From Tenrec ecaudatus (Eukaryota > Chordata > Mammalia > Afrosoricida > Tenrecidae): DNA of 64,000 bases. A program made the position numbers and the translations under genes. The notes below the pieces were generated by a model that was not told the DNA's origin, ran no database searches, and was given only the letters and a program-made list of their open reading frames with translations. The stretch is from positions 13,043,001-13,107,000 of the forward strand of contig NC_134546.1 in assembly GCF_050624435.1 (NCBI RefSeq), read 5' to 3'. Shown here in pieces: positions 37,216 through 51,114 of this stretch (positions are counted from its first letter, which is position 1; each line of letters opens with the position of its first letter).

Positions 37216-40200
37216 TCCCAGACCCAGGGTTTTTTAAAGAGGGGGCGTGCAAAAGGACATTTTTCAGAGATTCACAAGTGAATTCCTCTCAGCAGGCGTC
37301 CCTCGGCTTCTTTTGGTTCCTTCTCTCTCCGTGGGGTGTTTTTCCAGCTACTAGAATTCTTTCTGAGCCGCAGGAAGCCTTCCATGTTTTTCTTACTCAT
37401 TAGAGAACTCAATGAAATGTTAAAATATTTATTTTTGAATAATCAGTATGAAGTTTGCCTGAAGGTTTTCACAAAATCTTCCCCGTTTACCCAGTGGAAC
37501 ATGGACGCTAAGCCTGACCAGCCTGCCTCGCCCTGTGGCTTCGAAGGTAAATGTTTGCATTTGGTGACTGGAACCCATTGGCCAGCTACTCAGTAGTTCA
37601 CCAACTTCAGAGAGCATCAGGCATGGGTTTATTACTTGCTCTCCGTGCCTGGGAGATTTTCCTATTTTCTCCAACGACGGATAATAAGGTTGTTGGGTGT
37701 GTTTTGTTTTTAAATATCTGACTCAATGGCTTTAGACTGCACCTCCTAACAGCAGTTCAGTTCATTGAGCAAAAGTCTGAAAGAAAACCACTGTCGTCGT
37801 CACGTTGGAGAGAGTTGAAATCCTCCTGCTCTTCCACAAGGCAATGTGAGTAATCTGGTTGCCTTACCGAGTCCTTGTCCATTGACTCCTCCTGTGGCTA
37901 TATGACAGCCAATATTTTAAAGTCATTCTGAAGTAGTCCACGCCACACCAAAAGGTGGGTTTGAAATGAATCACTGACATGTGCTGCTGTCTCCATCAAA
38001 TACCTGAAACTGCCACCTCTCCACTGAGTCTTCATGAGCAGGCACCCCAATCCCTGGCATGTGCCCCTGGTGTTAGGAACCCCCACGAAGGAAGTTTACC
38101 CTCAGAAACGCAGCTGAACAGCTTGCAGAGCCTTGCGCCAGACTCTTCTGGTAAAGTCCCTTTAAATTCTCCATATTTTATTGGTGTTGGACTTTGTTTG
38201 TTGTTGGTTTGTCTTTAACCACCAGGACAGCACTGGTGTGTGGTGATTGTGATCCTGGGAGAAGCTATGTCAATATCAGAGGTCAAAATTGGCTTATTGC
38301 TTTTTTAATACAATGATTCTATAATGCCAGACCTTGACAACATTTTTTTTCAGTATAACCAAAATGTATGCTGTGCTTTTAAAAATGGGTTTAGGAAGAC
38401 ATCAGCCACACGTTCTCCCCACGTGTGTCTCCAAGTGCAGAAACACTCCAGTGTCAAGTTTTCATCTAGGGCTTCAGAAAAAAGGAATTCCTCTCAAATG
38501 TTTTCATTGCCAGTTTCATTCCCCCTCTTCTAAAAAGTACTCTTCTCGGTTGCTGAACAATGTCATGTTCAACTTCCAAGAACGAAAGTGGACATTCTGG
38601 ATTATCAGCCCGAAGATTCACTTAGCCTGACCGTCACACAAATTCACACTCAGAGCCAAGCAAACCATCTGTATTTATCCCCAGAGATGCTAAGCCTGTT
38701 CAGTCATCCTTTCTTGCTGTCTTTTTCCCAACTTACTTTGTACACACACACACACACAGAGGGAACGGTATTAAATGTAGGCTTTAGCCTCTGCCTTCGT
38801 CAAGTGGCTGAAGTGTACTTCCACTTAGTATGATGCCCTATCCTTGGACTGGAAAATATGACCAGGCCACACGACTGTCCTGTGAGTCTCAGTTGGCTCC
38901 TGTGGTTTTCTCATTACTCACCAGGAGCACATCACACCCCCTAATGCTGGACAAGGAAAAAAATAAAATGTTTGTCAAGAGGCTGTAGTTTTTTCATTGT
39001 CCAGTAGACGGCACAAAAGATCAAGCCTTCAAATGCTAAACAATCCTCCGAGGCTATTTTGTTTGGATTGGAGCGTGTGTGAGTGTGCTGCTCATTTTAG
39101 ATAGCCAGCCAGCCAGCGCTGTAGCTGGGAAACAGAAAAACCTCTCTAAACTTCAGTACCTCACCAGGGTTTTGAAATGGAGTGATATGAAAAGGTTTTG
39201 CCTGTCTGCTCGGAAAACAAAAATGCTGCTAAGAAAACACACCATCAGAAAGGAGGAGCTCAAAGGAAGACGTTACCGAGAAAATATATTATTTTAAAGT
39301 TACCTTTGAAGAAATCAAATGTAAGAAGTGATGAGCCTTTCATTTCTCATGGCGATTTCCTAACAGTTAAATTAAATATTTGCAGCCTGAACCTGAAAGA
39401 TTCTCTACTGGGATTTTGTGGGGTGTATCTGTATCTTGTATTAAATTGAACACACAGCTCGTTTAGAAAATTCGAGACTGTAATTCAAATGGGTATACAT
39501 ATATACACATATATAATATGTAGTAAAGAGTCTTTCTTTGAACTTTTGGGAATAGCTTTGGAGGGGATATTGGAGAATGGGCCATTAGAAATAACTCAGA
39601 TCAGAATCTGCCACTTTTAACTCAATGTGTGACTTTAGCTACTAATATTTATATTTTACTAAAAGGTTTCTATTTCCTTTTTCAGTCATGTGTAGCACGA
39701 GGAGGGGGGGGGGACACACAAAGTGTGGGCTAGTAACTCATTTCCTAGTTAATTTTATTAAGAATTTATAGCACTGTTTAGAAAGTTTTAAGACAACCAT
39801 AAATTTTATTAGGAATATTTTATTAAGCCCTCCATTTAATTAATAAAAGACCTCTATAACTTCTGAAAATGTCAGAGCGAGTAATTATGTTAACCAGTGT
39901 AGCTTTTTCCCTCTCTAGAGACCCAAGCATTTTAATGATTTGAAGTAGAAAAGTAGTAAGGAAAGTGGCCACCCTCTCAAAAAAAATTTTTTTAACTTCT
40001 GCAATATCCAGTCCTTTTCCCTGTGGCGCCCAGCGAGCCTAAACTGACCTCTCATTGACTTCTGAACTGGACCCAGACATTGTTTTCTGAAGCAAAATGC
40101 AGTAAACAAATCTCAAAACCCTAGATTGCTTTGAGGGCACTTGATTAACATCCTCCCTAATCCCTTGGGCTCACCCCCTTCCATATCACCTAAGTGGGGG

Positions 40201-41849
40201 GTTCTCCCATTAATAGACTTCTAAATAGTTTATTTCACTTTTCTCACAGCCATTCATTAGCTTTGACTTCTGGATACCGGTCTCATCTCACAGCCAACAG
40301 CCCTTATCTCCAGGCATTCCTGGATTATCTCTACCAGATTTAAAATCTATTTTCTTTAACTGGTCCTTCCCGCCTCTTATTTCTGTCTTTTTGAAATGCA
40401 AATGCTAATGTGCGGTGAGATGCCGAGGATAAATGTTCCCCAAGTACTCTCCCCAAGACTACATACTGCAGGACAACCTGAGAAGCAATCACCTCGTTTT
40501 GAACAGGCATCCTGAAGTTAGGTGGCATATGATAACCCCTTATCATCCTGTGAACACAGCTGCCAAAGTCGCTTGATTAGCAGGCTCTTGTTTATTCTGG
40601 GCAGGCAAATACACACACGTTTTTCCTTAAGAGGTGCCTCTCTTATTTCTGAGGCCTTGAGGACTAACTCATCCGTGTGAACCTTGGGGACAAAAGTTTA
40701 ATTCAGGATATAGGCCTTTCCGCTGGCACCACTTCTTAGAGAGGTCCAGAAAGTTACAGGGACGTCTGTGGGTTTTCAAAGCCTCTGTATGGGACAGTGG
40801 AAACAACAAAGACCTGGGCCCAGCTCTCCTCTCTAGAGGCCCTCTTCTTTATTTTGGGGACAGCGCTGTGGAATATGACGGATAAACAGAATATGGAAGG
40901 CCCATGTCTTAGGGCCAAGGGCTCCCCCCACAACACTCCTTCACCAAGTCACATTTTGTTTGTTTTATTGCCTTTAAACCCAAGTGTCCGAAAGACACTA
41001 GGAATAGGTGCTGTCACAGAGTAGCCATAAAGATCACTGTTTTCTAAGCTACCTAAACCTGTCCCTTCACCTTTTCCATTTAATCGATGATTAATTGCCG
41101 TCCTCCCCCGGAAAGGGGTTTTCGTTGGTGGTGGGGTTGTTGTTTTATGGATACTATATTGCAACTCTACACAACCTCATGCACTGGCTCTCAGCAAGCC
41201 CAACTGTAATAACTGTTTGCTAATTGTAAAATCCTTATCCAGAAGGAGGTTTGGGCAAACAATCTGTACTACTGTAATTACACTGTAAAAGTCTTCTCCG
41301 TCCCGTATGGTTGCTCAGAATGAATCTTATAAAAGGCGAGGAAATCTACTTCGGTTCACAGTTATCAATGGAAAGGGGAAGGGGTAGGAGAATGGAGGAC
41401 AACATAAGACACGTCTTGAAAGTATTATGAGGTTGTTATCTGCTCCACAGGTGCACTTTCCTTCTAAAGAAAATCAGTAAGGACATGTATTCAGTGCATG
41501 CATCAGGTGCTCCACATAACGCTGGGAAAACAGGAGACAAAATAACAATTAATAAAATTAACCAGACAGCAGTAATACAAAATAAATGATGTAGTCAAAA
41601 CCAACCCCCCCTAAAAAAATAACTGTAGTAGGTTCCAAACTTTTGCAAATGTGGTCGCCAGGCTAAGGCCACCTTCAGATGGGCCACCCGTGTGTCTTTG
41701 CCAGAGAACCCGTGGGGTTTGTCAAGACCAAGGCCATTGAACCCTTTCGCAGTAAAGTCCTCTCAGTTAAGTTATCCTTACACAATTCCCTTGCAGTTCA
41801 TTTAAAAATCGTAAAGGTAGATGTGCCCCTGTTAGTGTTGGGTTTGACA
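37216..41849. other. Repeat-poor upstream flank of MEIS1
   Basis: Almost free of recognisable mobile elements, unlike the first 34 kb. Contains an octamer ATGCAAAT at 40396-40403 followed by GCTAATG, and a palindromic homeodomain-type site TGTAATTACA at 41273-41282. A long A/T-rich block at about 39740-39900 is also element-free. Such mobile-element exclusion is typical of developmental gene flanks. No coding exon seen. Confidence 0.45.
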
Positions 41850-41890
41850 GCGCGCGCGCGCGCGCGCGCGCGCACACACACACACACACG
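41850..41890. repeat. (GC)n(AC)n alternating tract
   Basis: About 24 bp of GC dinucleotides followed by about 16 bp of AC dinucleotides: alternating purine-pyrimidine, prone to Z-DNA. Confidence 0.97.
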
Positions 41891-43068
41891 CCTCCATTCC
41901 TGCACCCCAGTCCCGGCCTTCTCAGCTGCCAGTTGAGCCAGGCAAATGAGTGTTCACGCCGCTGCTGGCCGCTGTGGGAAGGCATTAGCCTGGGGTTCTG
42001 GAAGGGCTTTCCAGCTGCAGACCCAGCCTAGTCCCTTCTCCAGAGAGCAGTGTGTAGCTGCTGCCTGTCCTGTCCGCACAGCTTCCCAAGAACTAGACGG
42101 AGAAAAACGACTTCTTGGGACCGAGGGGCTCTATCTTAGCCTGAAATTCTGCATCCAAGTTCACGTTGGGATGGGGGGGAGGGGGTCAAGCTCGGGTGTA
42201 CAGGCACTGCTCATTCAGCTGGTCCGCCCCCTCCACCCACCCCTGCCCTGCTTTCACAAACGGGCTTGCTTTAACCTGCGTCATCCATTGGGCCGTTTGT
42301 GCCAGAAAATTCTACATATGTATGCAACAAAGAAAAATGTAAGCGATCTCCAAACTTGAGTGTCATGGAGCTAAGGAAGCAAATGAGGAGGGATTCTGGG
42401 CATGAGTTGTTGAATCGGTAGGACTCTTTTCAGACAAAGAGCATCTCCAAGCTTTGGGTGAACCTGCGTGAGGCCCAGAGTCACACTGGGGTTGCGTGCT
42501 GTGCAGAGGGGGTGTAGTGTGAAGGGGGTAGGACACACAGGAGGCTGGGAAGGCTCAGCTGCTCCGCTTTTGGAAAAACTCCAATATTGGGGGAGGAACG
42601 CTGGCATGGACTCGTGCGAAAGGCTAAACTAAACGGATCGCTGTCACCCAGGGAGGCTGAGCGTGCTCGCTGGAACTGGACGCCAGACGGAGGCTAAGAG
42701 GCTGCTCTGCCCAAGCCCACTCAGCAACAACTTCAGTCCCATCTCCGCACCATCTCCTTGCCTCTGCGCCTGGAGTCCGTTTCAAGACGTCTCAGAGCGC
42801 CAACCTTTTGCAAACATTCTCAGCGTGAAGGTGGCCCCCTAATCTCTCTCAAAATGCTTCCTCCTACCTACACCCCCTTAGGAGTTAGAGTTTGATCCCC
42901 AGCTGGCGGGTGGCATGGGGTTGGCTGTGATGGGCGCCCCGCCTCGGCTTCTTAGGGGAGTCAGCCTTTTGGCCATCCTCAGGGCGGGAATCCGGACCGG
43001 CAGTTTACATTCCCGGCAGATCGAAGCTCCCTGCTGATCGATTATTTGATAATTGATTTTCCTCGCAG

Positions 43069-43108
43069 CCAATGCGCGGCAGCCTTGGCGGGGGCGCGCT
43101 CTGATTGG
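43069..43108. promoter_or_regulatory. Pair of opposed CCAAT boxes
   Basis: CCAAT on + at 43069-43073 and ATTGG (CCAAT on -) at 43104-43108. Spacing of three to four helical turns suits NF-Y binding. Confidence 0.6.
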
Positions 43109-44512
43109 TCGAGCCCTCCTCCACGGCTGCCTACCGAGATTTGGGTGAGCTCATTTTCCCGCAGACCGCAGGGGGAATTTTCTGCGAGGTTTCAGCTGGA
43201 GGGAGGGGGGGCCGTGCTGCTCTGAGCCGGGCGAGCCGCGAGCTCTGCTCCAAGGGAGAGGCGTCCAGCCCGCTGATGGTGGAGTTGCTACGTCTAAGCC
43301 ATCTCGGCCGATCCGAGCCCGGTGGGCAGGAACATAAATACTCAAATAACACTCATGAACACCACAATAAAGGGCCAGCTTGGAGTCAGAGAATAGATTT
43401 TTTTTTTTAAGAACCGTTTGGGGATTTTTTTGAAGCCCAAAGAATAGGTGTTTCAAAGGAGAAAGTTAAAAGTGGGCGCCCCGAGTTGTGCGGCGCAGCA
43501 GCTTTTTTGTCTGACATCTCGGCTCCGGAGGTGGATTCCTTTCCCTCCGGCACCGGGAGTTTTCGCCGGGCCGGGTTGGGGAAAGCGGCTTGGAGGGAGA
43601 AGGGCTGGCCGGGGCGAGGCGGGGGAGGAGAGCAGGGGTGACGCGGAGAGAGATCTGGGGGCGCCGGCCCCTCCAGGCCCGCGTGCGGCCGAGGCCCGAG
43701 CCCCTCCGCGCCTCCGAGACAAAGGCGGCGCGGCCGCGGCTGTGGCGAAGCGCGCCGACCTCGCCGCGCCCTGGGCGCACAGCCGCCGGGCCCGGAGCGG
43801 TCGGAGAAAGAGCCTGCCTCCGCTCGGTTCCCCCGCCGGGGCTTCGCCCGCGGGCGCCCGGGCCTCCCAGCCCGCGTCGGGTTTCGCTTTCGGGGGATCG
43901 TAAATAGCTGGTGTTTGTAAACAGGCGCTGGGGGCACCTTCCCGTCGCTCAGCTCATTGTTCCCTCCCTTCCCCTGGCACTTCTCACTGGACGCCCGGGC
44001 TGGGGCTCGGAGCCGCCCGGGCGCCCAGCCTCAAAGCGAGAAAGGGCCAGCATTTCCTCTCTGCGGGATCCGCATCCCCCTCGGTCCGCCAAAAAACTCC
44101 GAAGAAGGGTCTGCGGAAAGCCACAGCCACGTCCACCCCAGGTTCTCTGGACTCTACCCAGCCTTTCCCAGCCTGGGTTCCCGCTTCTCCTCCTCCTCTG
44201 CCTGGGTCCCCGGTTCACTTTTCCTCTTGGGGGTTGGGGGAGAGGCTTCGTTCTGGGAATCCAACTTGCCTGCACCCCCCTCTCCTCCGGAAAATACTGG
44301 CAGACCCCAAGAATTTCGAGGACAGTCATGAAGTCTGTGTGCGGAGCCCTGTGCAAAGAATGCCCCCATACAAAACAACTCTCCCAGCTGCCTGCCCCGC
44401 GTTGATTCGCAATTTATTTCCACAGTCGCCTGGGGGGCGAGTCCGGAGGGGTAGGGAGCAGAAAAGGATCTGGGTGGGGGGGGGAAGCCGATGGCCCGGT
44501 GCTGCTCCCCGC

Positions 44513-44514
<2 letters not shown>

Positions 44515-44555
<41 letters not shown>

Positions 44556-44560
44556 CGCGC
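44515..44560. repeat. (GT)n(GC)n alternating tract in the promoter island
   Basis: About 32 bp of GT then about 14 bp of GC dinucleotides, the mirror-strand arrangement of the tract at 41850-41890. Prone to Z-DNA. Confidence 0.97.
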
Positions 44561-44760
44561 TCGCCCTGGGTGTGTGAGTGTTAGTGCCTGGGCGTGCGAT
44601 GTAATGGGGCGCCACTCCGCCTCTCCAGGGCGGCCAGAGCTCGCTTCGCGCACCCACCCCTGCAGAGGAGCCGACTTGCTGCAGCCCAATGCATTGTGTA
44701 AGACGCGACCTGTTATGGCCACCACTACTTCCGGGTTCTAGCATTCTGGTCGGAATCCAC

Positions 44761-45452
44761 CTCTCCGCCTGTGCAACACACACTTTACACACGCACGGGG
44801 ACTGCAAGCGGGCAGCATCGATCGCGGCTCCTTTAAGACAAACTCAGACAGACATTTTTTTTAACCCTCCTCCTCTAATCTCCCTCCAGTGCAGCAGTTG
44901 CAAAGAGGGAGAGAGAGAGAGAGAAAGAGCGAGAGAAGAGAGAAACTGATTAGGAATTAGGACTGATTCAAAGAAAGCGAGCGCTAGGGCTTTGTGCATT
45001 TGAATATTAACATTTGAGGTGTTCTGACCAGAAGAAGACAGAGCGGATGATCATTCATTCCCCACGTTGACAACCTCGCCTGTGATTGACAGCCGGAGTG
45101 GCAGAAAGCCATGAGATTTGGTAGTTGGGTCTGAGGGGCGCTTTTTTTTTTTAACAGAATTTTTGGGGAGAGAAGAGAGGACCTGCTTTTCTTTCTTTCT
45201 TTCTTTCTTTTTTTTTTCCTCCCCCCGCTGCTGTCTTGGAAACGGAGCGCTTTTATGCTCAGTGACTCGGGCTCTTTGCTTCAGGTTCCTTAGACCGAAG
45301 ATCTGGGACCGGTAGCTCACGTTGCTGGAGACCTTAAGGGAATTTTCGCCGTTGGTTTTTTTTTCCCGGGACTTTGCGTATTCGTTTCTTTTCACACTGG
45401 CCTTAAAGAGGATATATTAGAAGTTGAAGTAGGAAGGGAGCCAGGGAGGCTG
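44761..45452 (+). promoter_or_regulatory. MEIS1: Probable MEIS1 5' UTR with uORFs and a PBX-MEIS site
   Basis: Region directly before the start codon. Contains an exact TGATTGACAG decamer at 45083-45092 and three short upstream ORFs: 45047-45070, 45111-45134 and 45255-45293, each closed before the main start. A (TTTC)n and T-rich run lies at about 45187-45220. The extent of UTR versus promoter is inferred; human MEIS1 mRNAs with long and short leaders are known (from memory). Confidence 0.6.
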
Positions 45453-45464
45453 ATGGCGCAAAGG
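45453..45464 (+). CDS. MEIS1: MEIS1 coding exon 1 (residues 1-4, MAQR)
   Basis: The first coding exon holds only ATG GCG CAA AGG, encoding MAQR, the conserved start of MEIS1 and MEIS2. The donor follows at once as GTACGT (45465). The start context has G at +4 but C at -3, so it is only moderate. This phase-0 junction joins exon 2 to give [13 protein letters not shown], the known MEIS1 N-terminus. The tiny coding part implies that most of exon 1 is 5' UTR, which matches the long element-free GC-rich leader upstream. The exon is too short to be seen as an open frame on its own and is identified by protein continuity and splice sites. Confidence 0.93.
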
Positions 45465-46933
45465 GTACGTATTAAAAAACAATTGTGAAGCTCAAATGTG
45501 AGATTTCAATTGAAACGTAGCTGAAGGACACTGCTAAAAAGTTTCTTCCTTTTTCCCCCCTTCTTTTTCTCTTTCTCTCTTTCTCTTTGAATGAGGTTCC
45601 TCAAGCCGTGGCCTAAAGTGAGAGGATTTATTCAGTGCATTTCTGGACTTAATGTATGTTATATGTGATTGTTAATTCAAGTAGTCAAGTTTTCTATAGA
45701 TTCCTAACCAGCAGCTTTATAAATAAAAATTCAAGCTGGAGAAATCAGCTGTTAAGAATAAGCAACCACAACAAAAACCAAACTACTAGATACTTAATGC
45801 TATCATTTGAGTGTTCGGAGATCAGTTTAAAGCTGTTTTAAAACTAAAATAAGCAACTGGAAACTTCAGATAGGTTATTGACTCTACTCGTCTTTGCTAT
45901 TTCCCTAGAAACAGAGAACTTTTCAAAGCAAATAACTTTGTCACAATTCAGCCGAATTTGAGTTGGGAAAGCAATCATCTTTTAATCGTCATTTTAATCT
46001 GCATAGGTTTTTTTTAATACAAGGTAGTAGTTTGAAAGTTTCTCTTCGCTAAGTCTTGTACTAATTGGGTACGAAGCACACAGCTACTAGATTGAAAACG
46101 GCAATACTAATTTCCCCAATATTCCTATTTGAATGGAAATGTAGTGAGTAAAGTGAGACAATGACGACTGAGGTAGTTTCTTAAAAGAAAAGAGGTCCAC
46201 AAAAAGCCTCCCTTGCATAATTTGCGTCCTGGCCCTCAAAGCCCTGTTTGCAAAAGAAAGTTACTAGGCTGACACATTTTTCTTTACCCCTTTGGTTCAG
46301 ACAAATGTCAGCGTTCTTCCAAACTCCTTTCACACCTCTGGCTTTAAGGAGATGAAAGTGGCAATTCCTCTTTTCTTTGAAAATCATTTCACTCTCAGCA
46401 CCTCCAAATCTTGGGAAAAGGGTTTTGCCTGGAATGAAGCCATTAGAAATTCTAAATAGCCAAACTTCGCACAGAAAATGACAATCAATGGGAAAATAGG
46501 TTTTTGGTTGTTGTTGTTGGTTTTTTTTTCCTGGAATAGGAAGACAGGGCTTGGTATGAGTGTTTGCTTTGAATTTGCTTGAAGCCTGGTGAGGAGCCTT
46601 TGCCTCATTGACTTCTAATCTAGGGAGAAAGTTCGTATATAGATGAGTGGGAAAATAGAATCATAAACTGCTTCAACTGTAGGTTTTACTTGCACTTTGG
46701 GGGCAAATTCACCAATCTGAAAATTCAGCTCTGATATGCAGTAAAGGCCAGCTTCTCCCGAGTTTCACTTATAAGGGGGCAGTGAGTTTTGTAAAATTTA
46801 ACAGAGTTTGTCTTGGAAAGCGTAGGAAATGTAGTCTTTGCGGGTCTGCCTAGCCCGGGCCGCTGGCCGAGGGGGGAAAAATGCAAAGCCTGTATGAACT
46901 CACATGCTTGGCATACCTGTTCCCACCATAACT

Positions 46934-46964
<31 letters not shown>

Positions 46965-47444
46965 ATAATTCCCCCTGTTGTGAAGGGATTGTGGGATGAG
47001 GCAGGTTTGCTGCACTGCCCTGGCATGTTTTATTATTGTGATTTTGAATTTCCTCCTCTGGAGCCTTGCACGTTTCACCTTCCGCCCTCTGGGAGAAGGC
47101 GTCCTTGTCTTCCCTTCTCTTCTTTCTTTCTTTCTTCCTTCCTTCCTTGCCAAAGGATCCTGAATTTCTGAACGGAGTTGATAGGGACACAAGTTAGGGC
47201 AAGACCATCCCTGTCAGTCTCACTCAGGGAGAATCCTGGAATTTGTACTTCAAGGATTTATTTCCTTTTTCTTTTCCTTTTCTTTTTGAATAAGAAATCT
47301 CTCAACTTGAGAGAGGCAAGGCCACCACATTCCGGGTCAAAAGGACCCAGCTGGACTGACATTTTAGAAACCCCCGAGCCTGCCTTTGCCCCCTTTTGCC
47401 TGCCTGGCCTTCTGAACCTTGTTTGTCTCCTTCTTGTCATGCAG
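45465..47444 (+). other. MEIS1: MEIS1 intron 1
   Basis: 1980 bp, GTACGT donor and T/C-rich acceptor ending ATGCAG. Contains a (TG)n tract at about 46940-46963 and a TTTC/TTCC-rich run near 47120-47147. Otherwise element-free, A/T-rich, no other exon seen. Confidence 0.9.
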
Positions 47445-47671
47445 TACGACGATCTGCCCCATTACGGGGGCATGGATGGCGTGGGCATCCCCTCCACGAT
47501 GTATGGGGACCCGCACGCTGCCAGGACCATGCAGCCGGTCCACCATCTGAACCACGGGCCTCCTCTGCACTCACATCAGTACCCGCACACCGCTCACACC
47601 AACGCGATGGCCCCCAGCATGGCTTCCTCCGTCAATGACGCTTTAAAGAGAGATAAAGATGCCATTTATGG
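47445..47671 (+). CDS. MEIS1: MEIS1 coding exon 2 (residues 5-80)
   Basis: Encodes [20 protein letters not shown] and onward to KRDKDAIYG, with the His-rich stretch [16 protein letters not shown]. This N-terminal region precedes the bipartite PBX-binding MEINOX domain, whose first block begins here at about residue 71 ([10 protein letters not shown]). The text is MEIS1 rather than MEIS2, which has YDELPHYGG and a different His region. Compared with human MEIS1 from memory, residue 32 is Thr instead of Ser and residue 64 Ala instead of Gly. The acceptor reads ...ttgtcatgcag and the donor GTACGT, splitting a Gly codon (phase 2). An open frame runs in from intron 1 through the acceptor, but that part is not MEIS1 protein. 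Confidence 0.97.
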
Positions 47672-50238
<2,567 letters not shown>

Positions 50239-50289
50239 ATTCGCGCAGAAAAACCTCTATTTTCTTCTAATCCAGAACTGGATAACTTG
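50239..50289 (+). CDS. MEIS1: MEIS1 coding exon 4 (residues 128-144)
   Basis: 51 bp, phase 0 to 0, encoding IRAEKPLFSSNPELDNL. It links HR1 and HR2 of the PBX-binding domain and is almost invariant in MEIS proteins. The acceptor is TTTAG and the donor GTAAGA. Because it is a multiple of three, skipping it would keep the frame but remove part of the PBX interface. It is too short to stand out as an open frame and is found from the protein sequence and splice sites. Confidence 0.95.
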
Positions 50290-51063
50290 GTAAGAGCGGA
50301 CCCCTTATCCTCCCCCACCCCACACACACCATTTCTCCACCCAGCACCCCAGCGGTGCTTTGAAAGACCTGAAGTTTCTAGACAGGTCTTCCGGTAGCCG
50401 CAAACGGGCTTGCAAGTGTGTTTCTGTCCACGGACAAGAGCTCTGGGACAAGGTCCCCGGGAAATCCATTCATCTCGAGAGGGGCCGGCGCGGGAAACGC
50501 GAGCTTTTGTTTTTTGTGACAGCCGGGCTGCGCAGCTCGGCGCAGGCGGGGATTTATCTCTGGGCCTGTCAGCGTGTGTGCTTAAAATGTGCGATTCCCC
50601 AACCCTCAGAGTCGCGTCACCAGGGCAGCGGCCAGGCCAGCGACTCTGAACTACTCATTTTGCCGAAAGGTGTGCGCAAAGCAGCAGGAAGTTTTCCTGT
50701 GAGAAGCCACAATGTGGGGGCGCTTTGGAATCTGTTCCATCCCCTCCTTGCAAGGGAAACTCCAGCCCAGGGATGCAGCCCTTGGAGAGGGGGAGGAACG
50801 GGGTGGAGAGAGCAGAGCCATGGGGGAGGTGGGTGTTTATGGTCCCCACTTAGACGCTTTGTTGTTGTCTTAGTCATTTTTTTCTCCTTAAGAAATATAA
50901 ACCTCTAGATGGTACCCAGTCGCTGCTATTAAGTTTTAGTGTTATTGCCATAAATCAAAATAACTCTGTTTACTGGGGGGAGGGGGATGGAGATGGTAAA
51001 GCAGAGACAGTCAATAGTCTGCAAAACCAGGAATGGACGCTCATTGCTTTTGTATCTTTGCAG
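50290..51063 (+). other. MEIS1: MEIS1 intron 4
   Basis: 774 bp. GTAAGA donor, acceptor 'tttgtatctttgcag'. No mobile element or RNA gene recognised. Confidence 0.85.
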
Positions 51064-51114
51064 ATGATTCAAGCCATACAAGTATTAAGGTTTCATCTGT
51101 TGGAATTAGAGAAG
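51064..51114 (+). CDS. MEIS1: MEIS1 coding exon 5 (residues 145-161)
   Basis: 51 bp, phase 0 to 0, encoding MIQAIQVLRFHLLELEK, the leucine-rich helix that opens HR2 of the MEINOX domain and contacts PBX (family knowledge). The acceptor is TTTGCAG and the donor GTAATT. Exons 4 and 5 are the same length, both in-frame cassettes. Sequence agrees fully with MEIS1 as I recall it. Confidence 0.95.

Larger units (their letters stand above)
42890..44760 (+). promoter_or_regulatory. MEIS1: MEIS1 promoter CpG island
   Basis: A CpG-dense block ending about 0.7 kb before the MEIS1 start codon. Its upstream edge holds two CCAAT boxes in opposite orientation (43069-43073 and 43104-43108, 35 bp apart), homeodomain-type text 'tgatcgattatttgataatt' at 43035-43054, and an E2F-like TTTCCCGC at 43155-43162. 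A TATA-like CATAAATA at 43333-43340 may set one start site. The layout fits a developmental gene with several start sites. The exact TSS cannot be read from sequence. Open frames here (both strands) are compositional. Confidence 0.8.

Noticed and set aside
43407..44807. Several frames of 100-217 codons in the MEIS1 promoter island
   Set aside because: Compositional frames on both strands without domains; the region is better explained as promoter and leader.
47178..47444. Open frame leading into exon 2 as extra N-terminal coding sequence
   Set aside because: Pyrimidine-rich intron tail with no similarity to MEIS1. Exon 1 (MAQR) fits the known protein and has proper splice sites.
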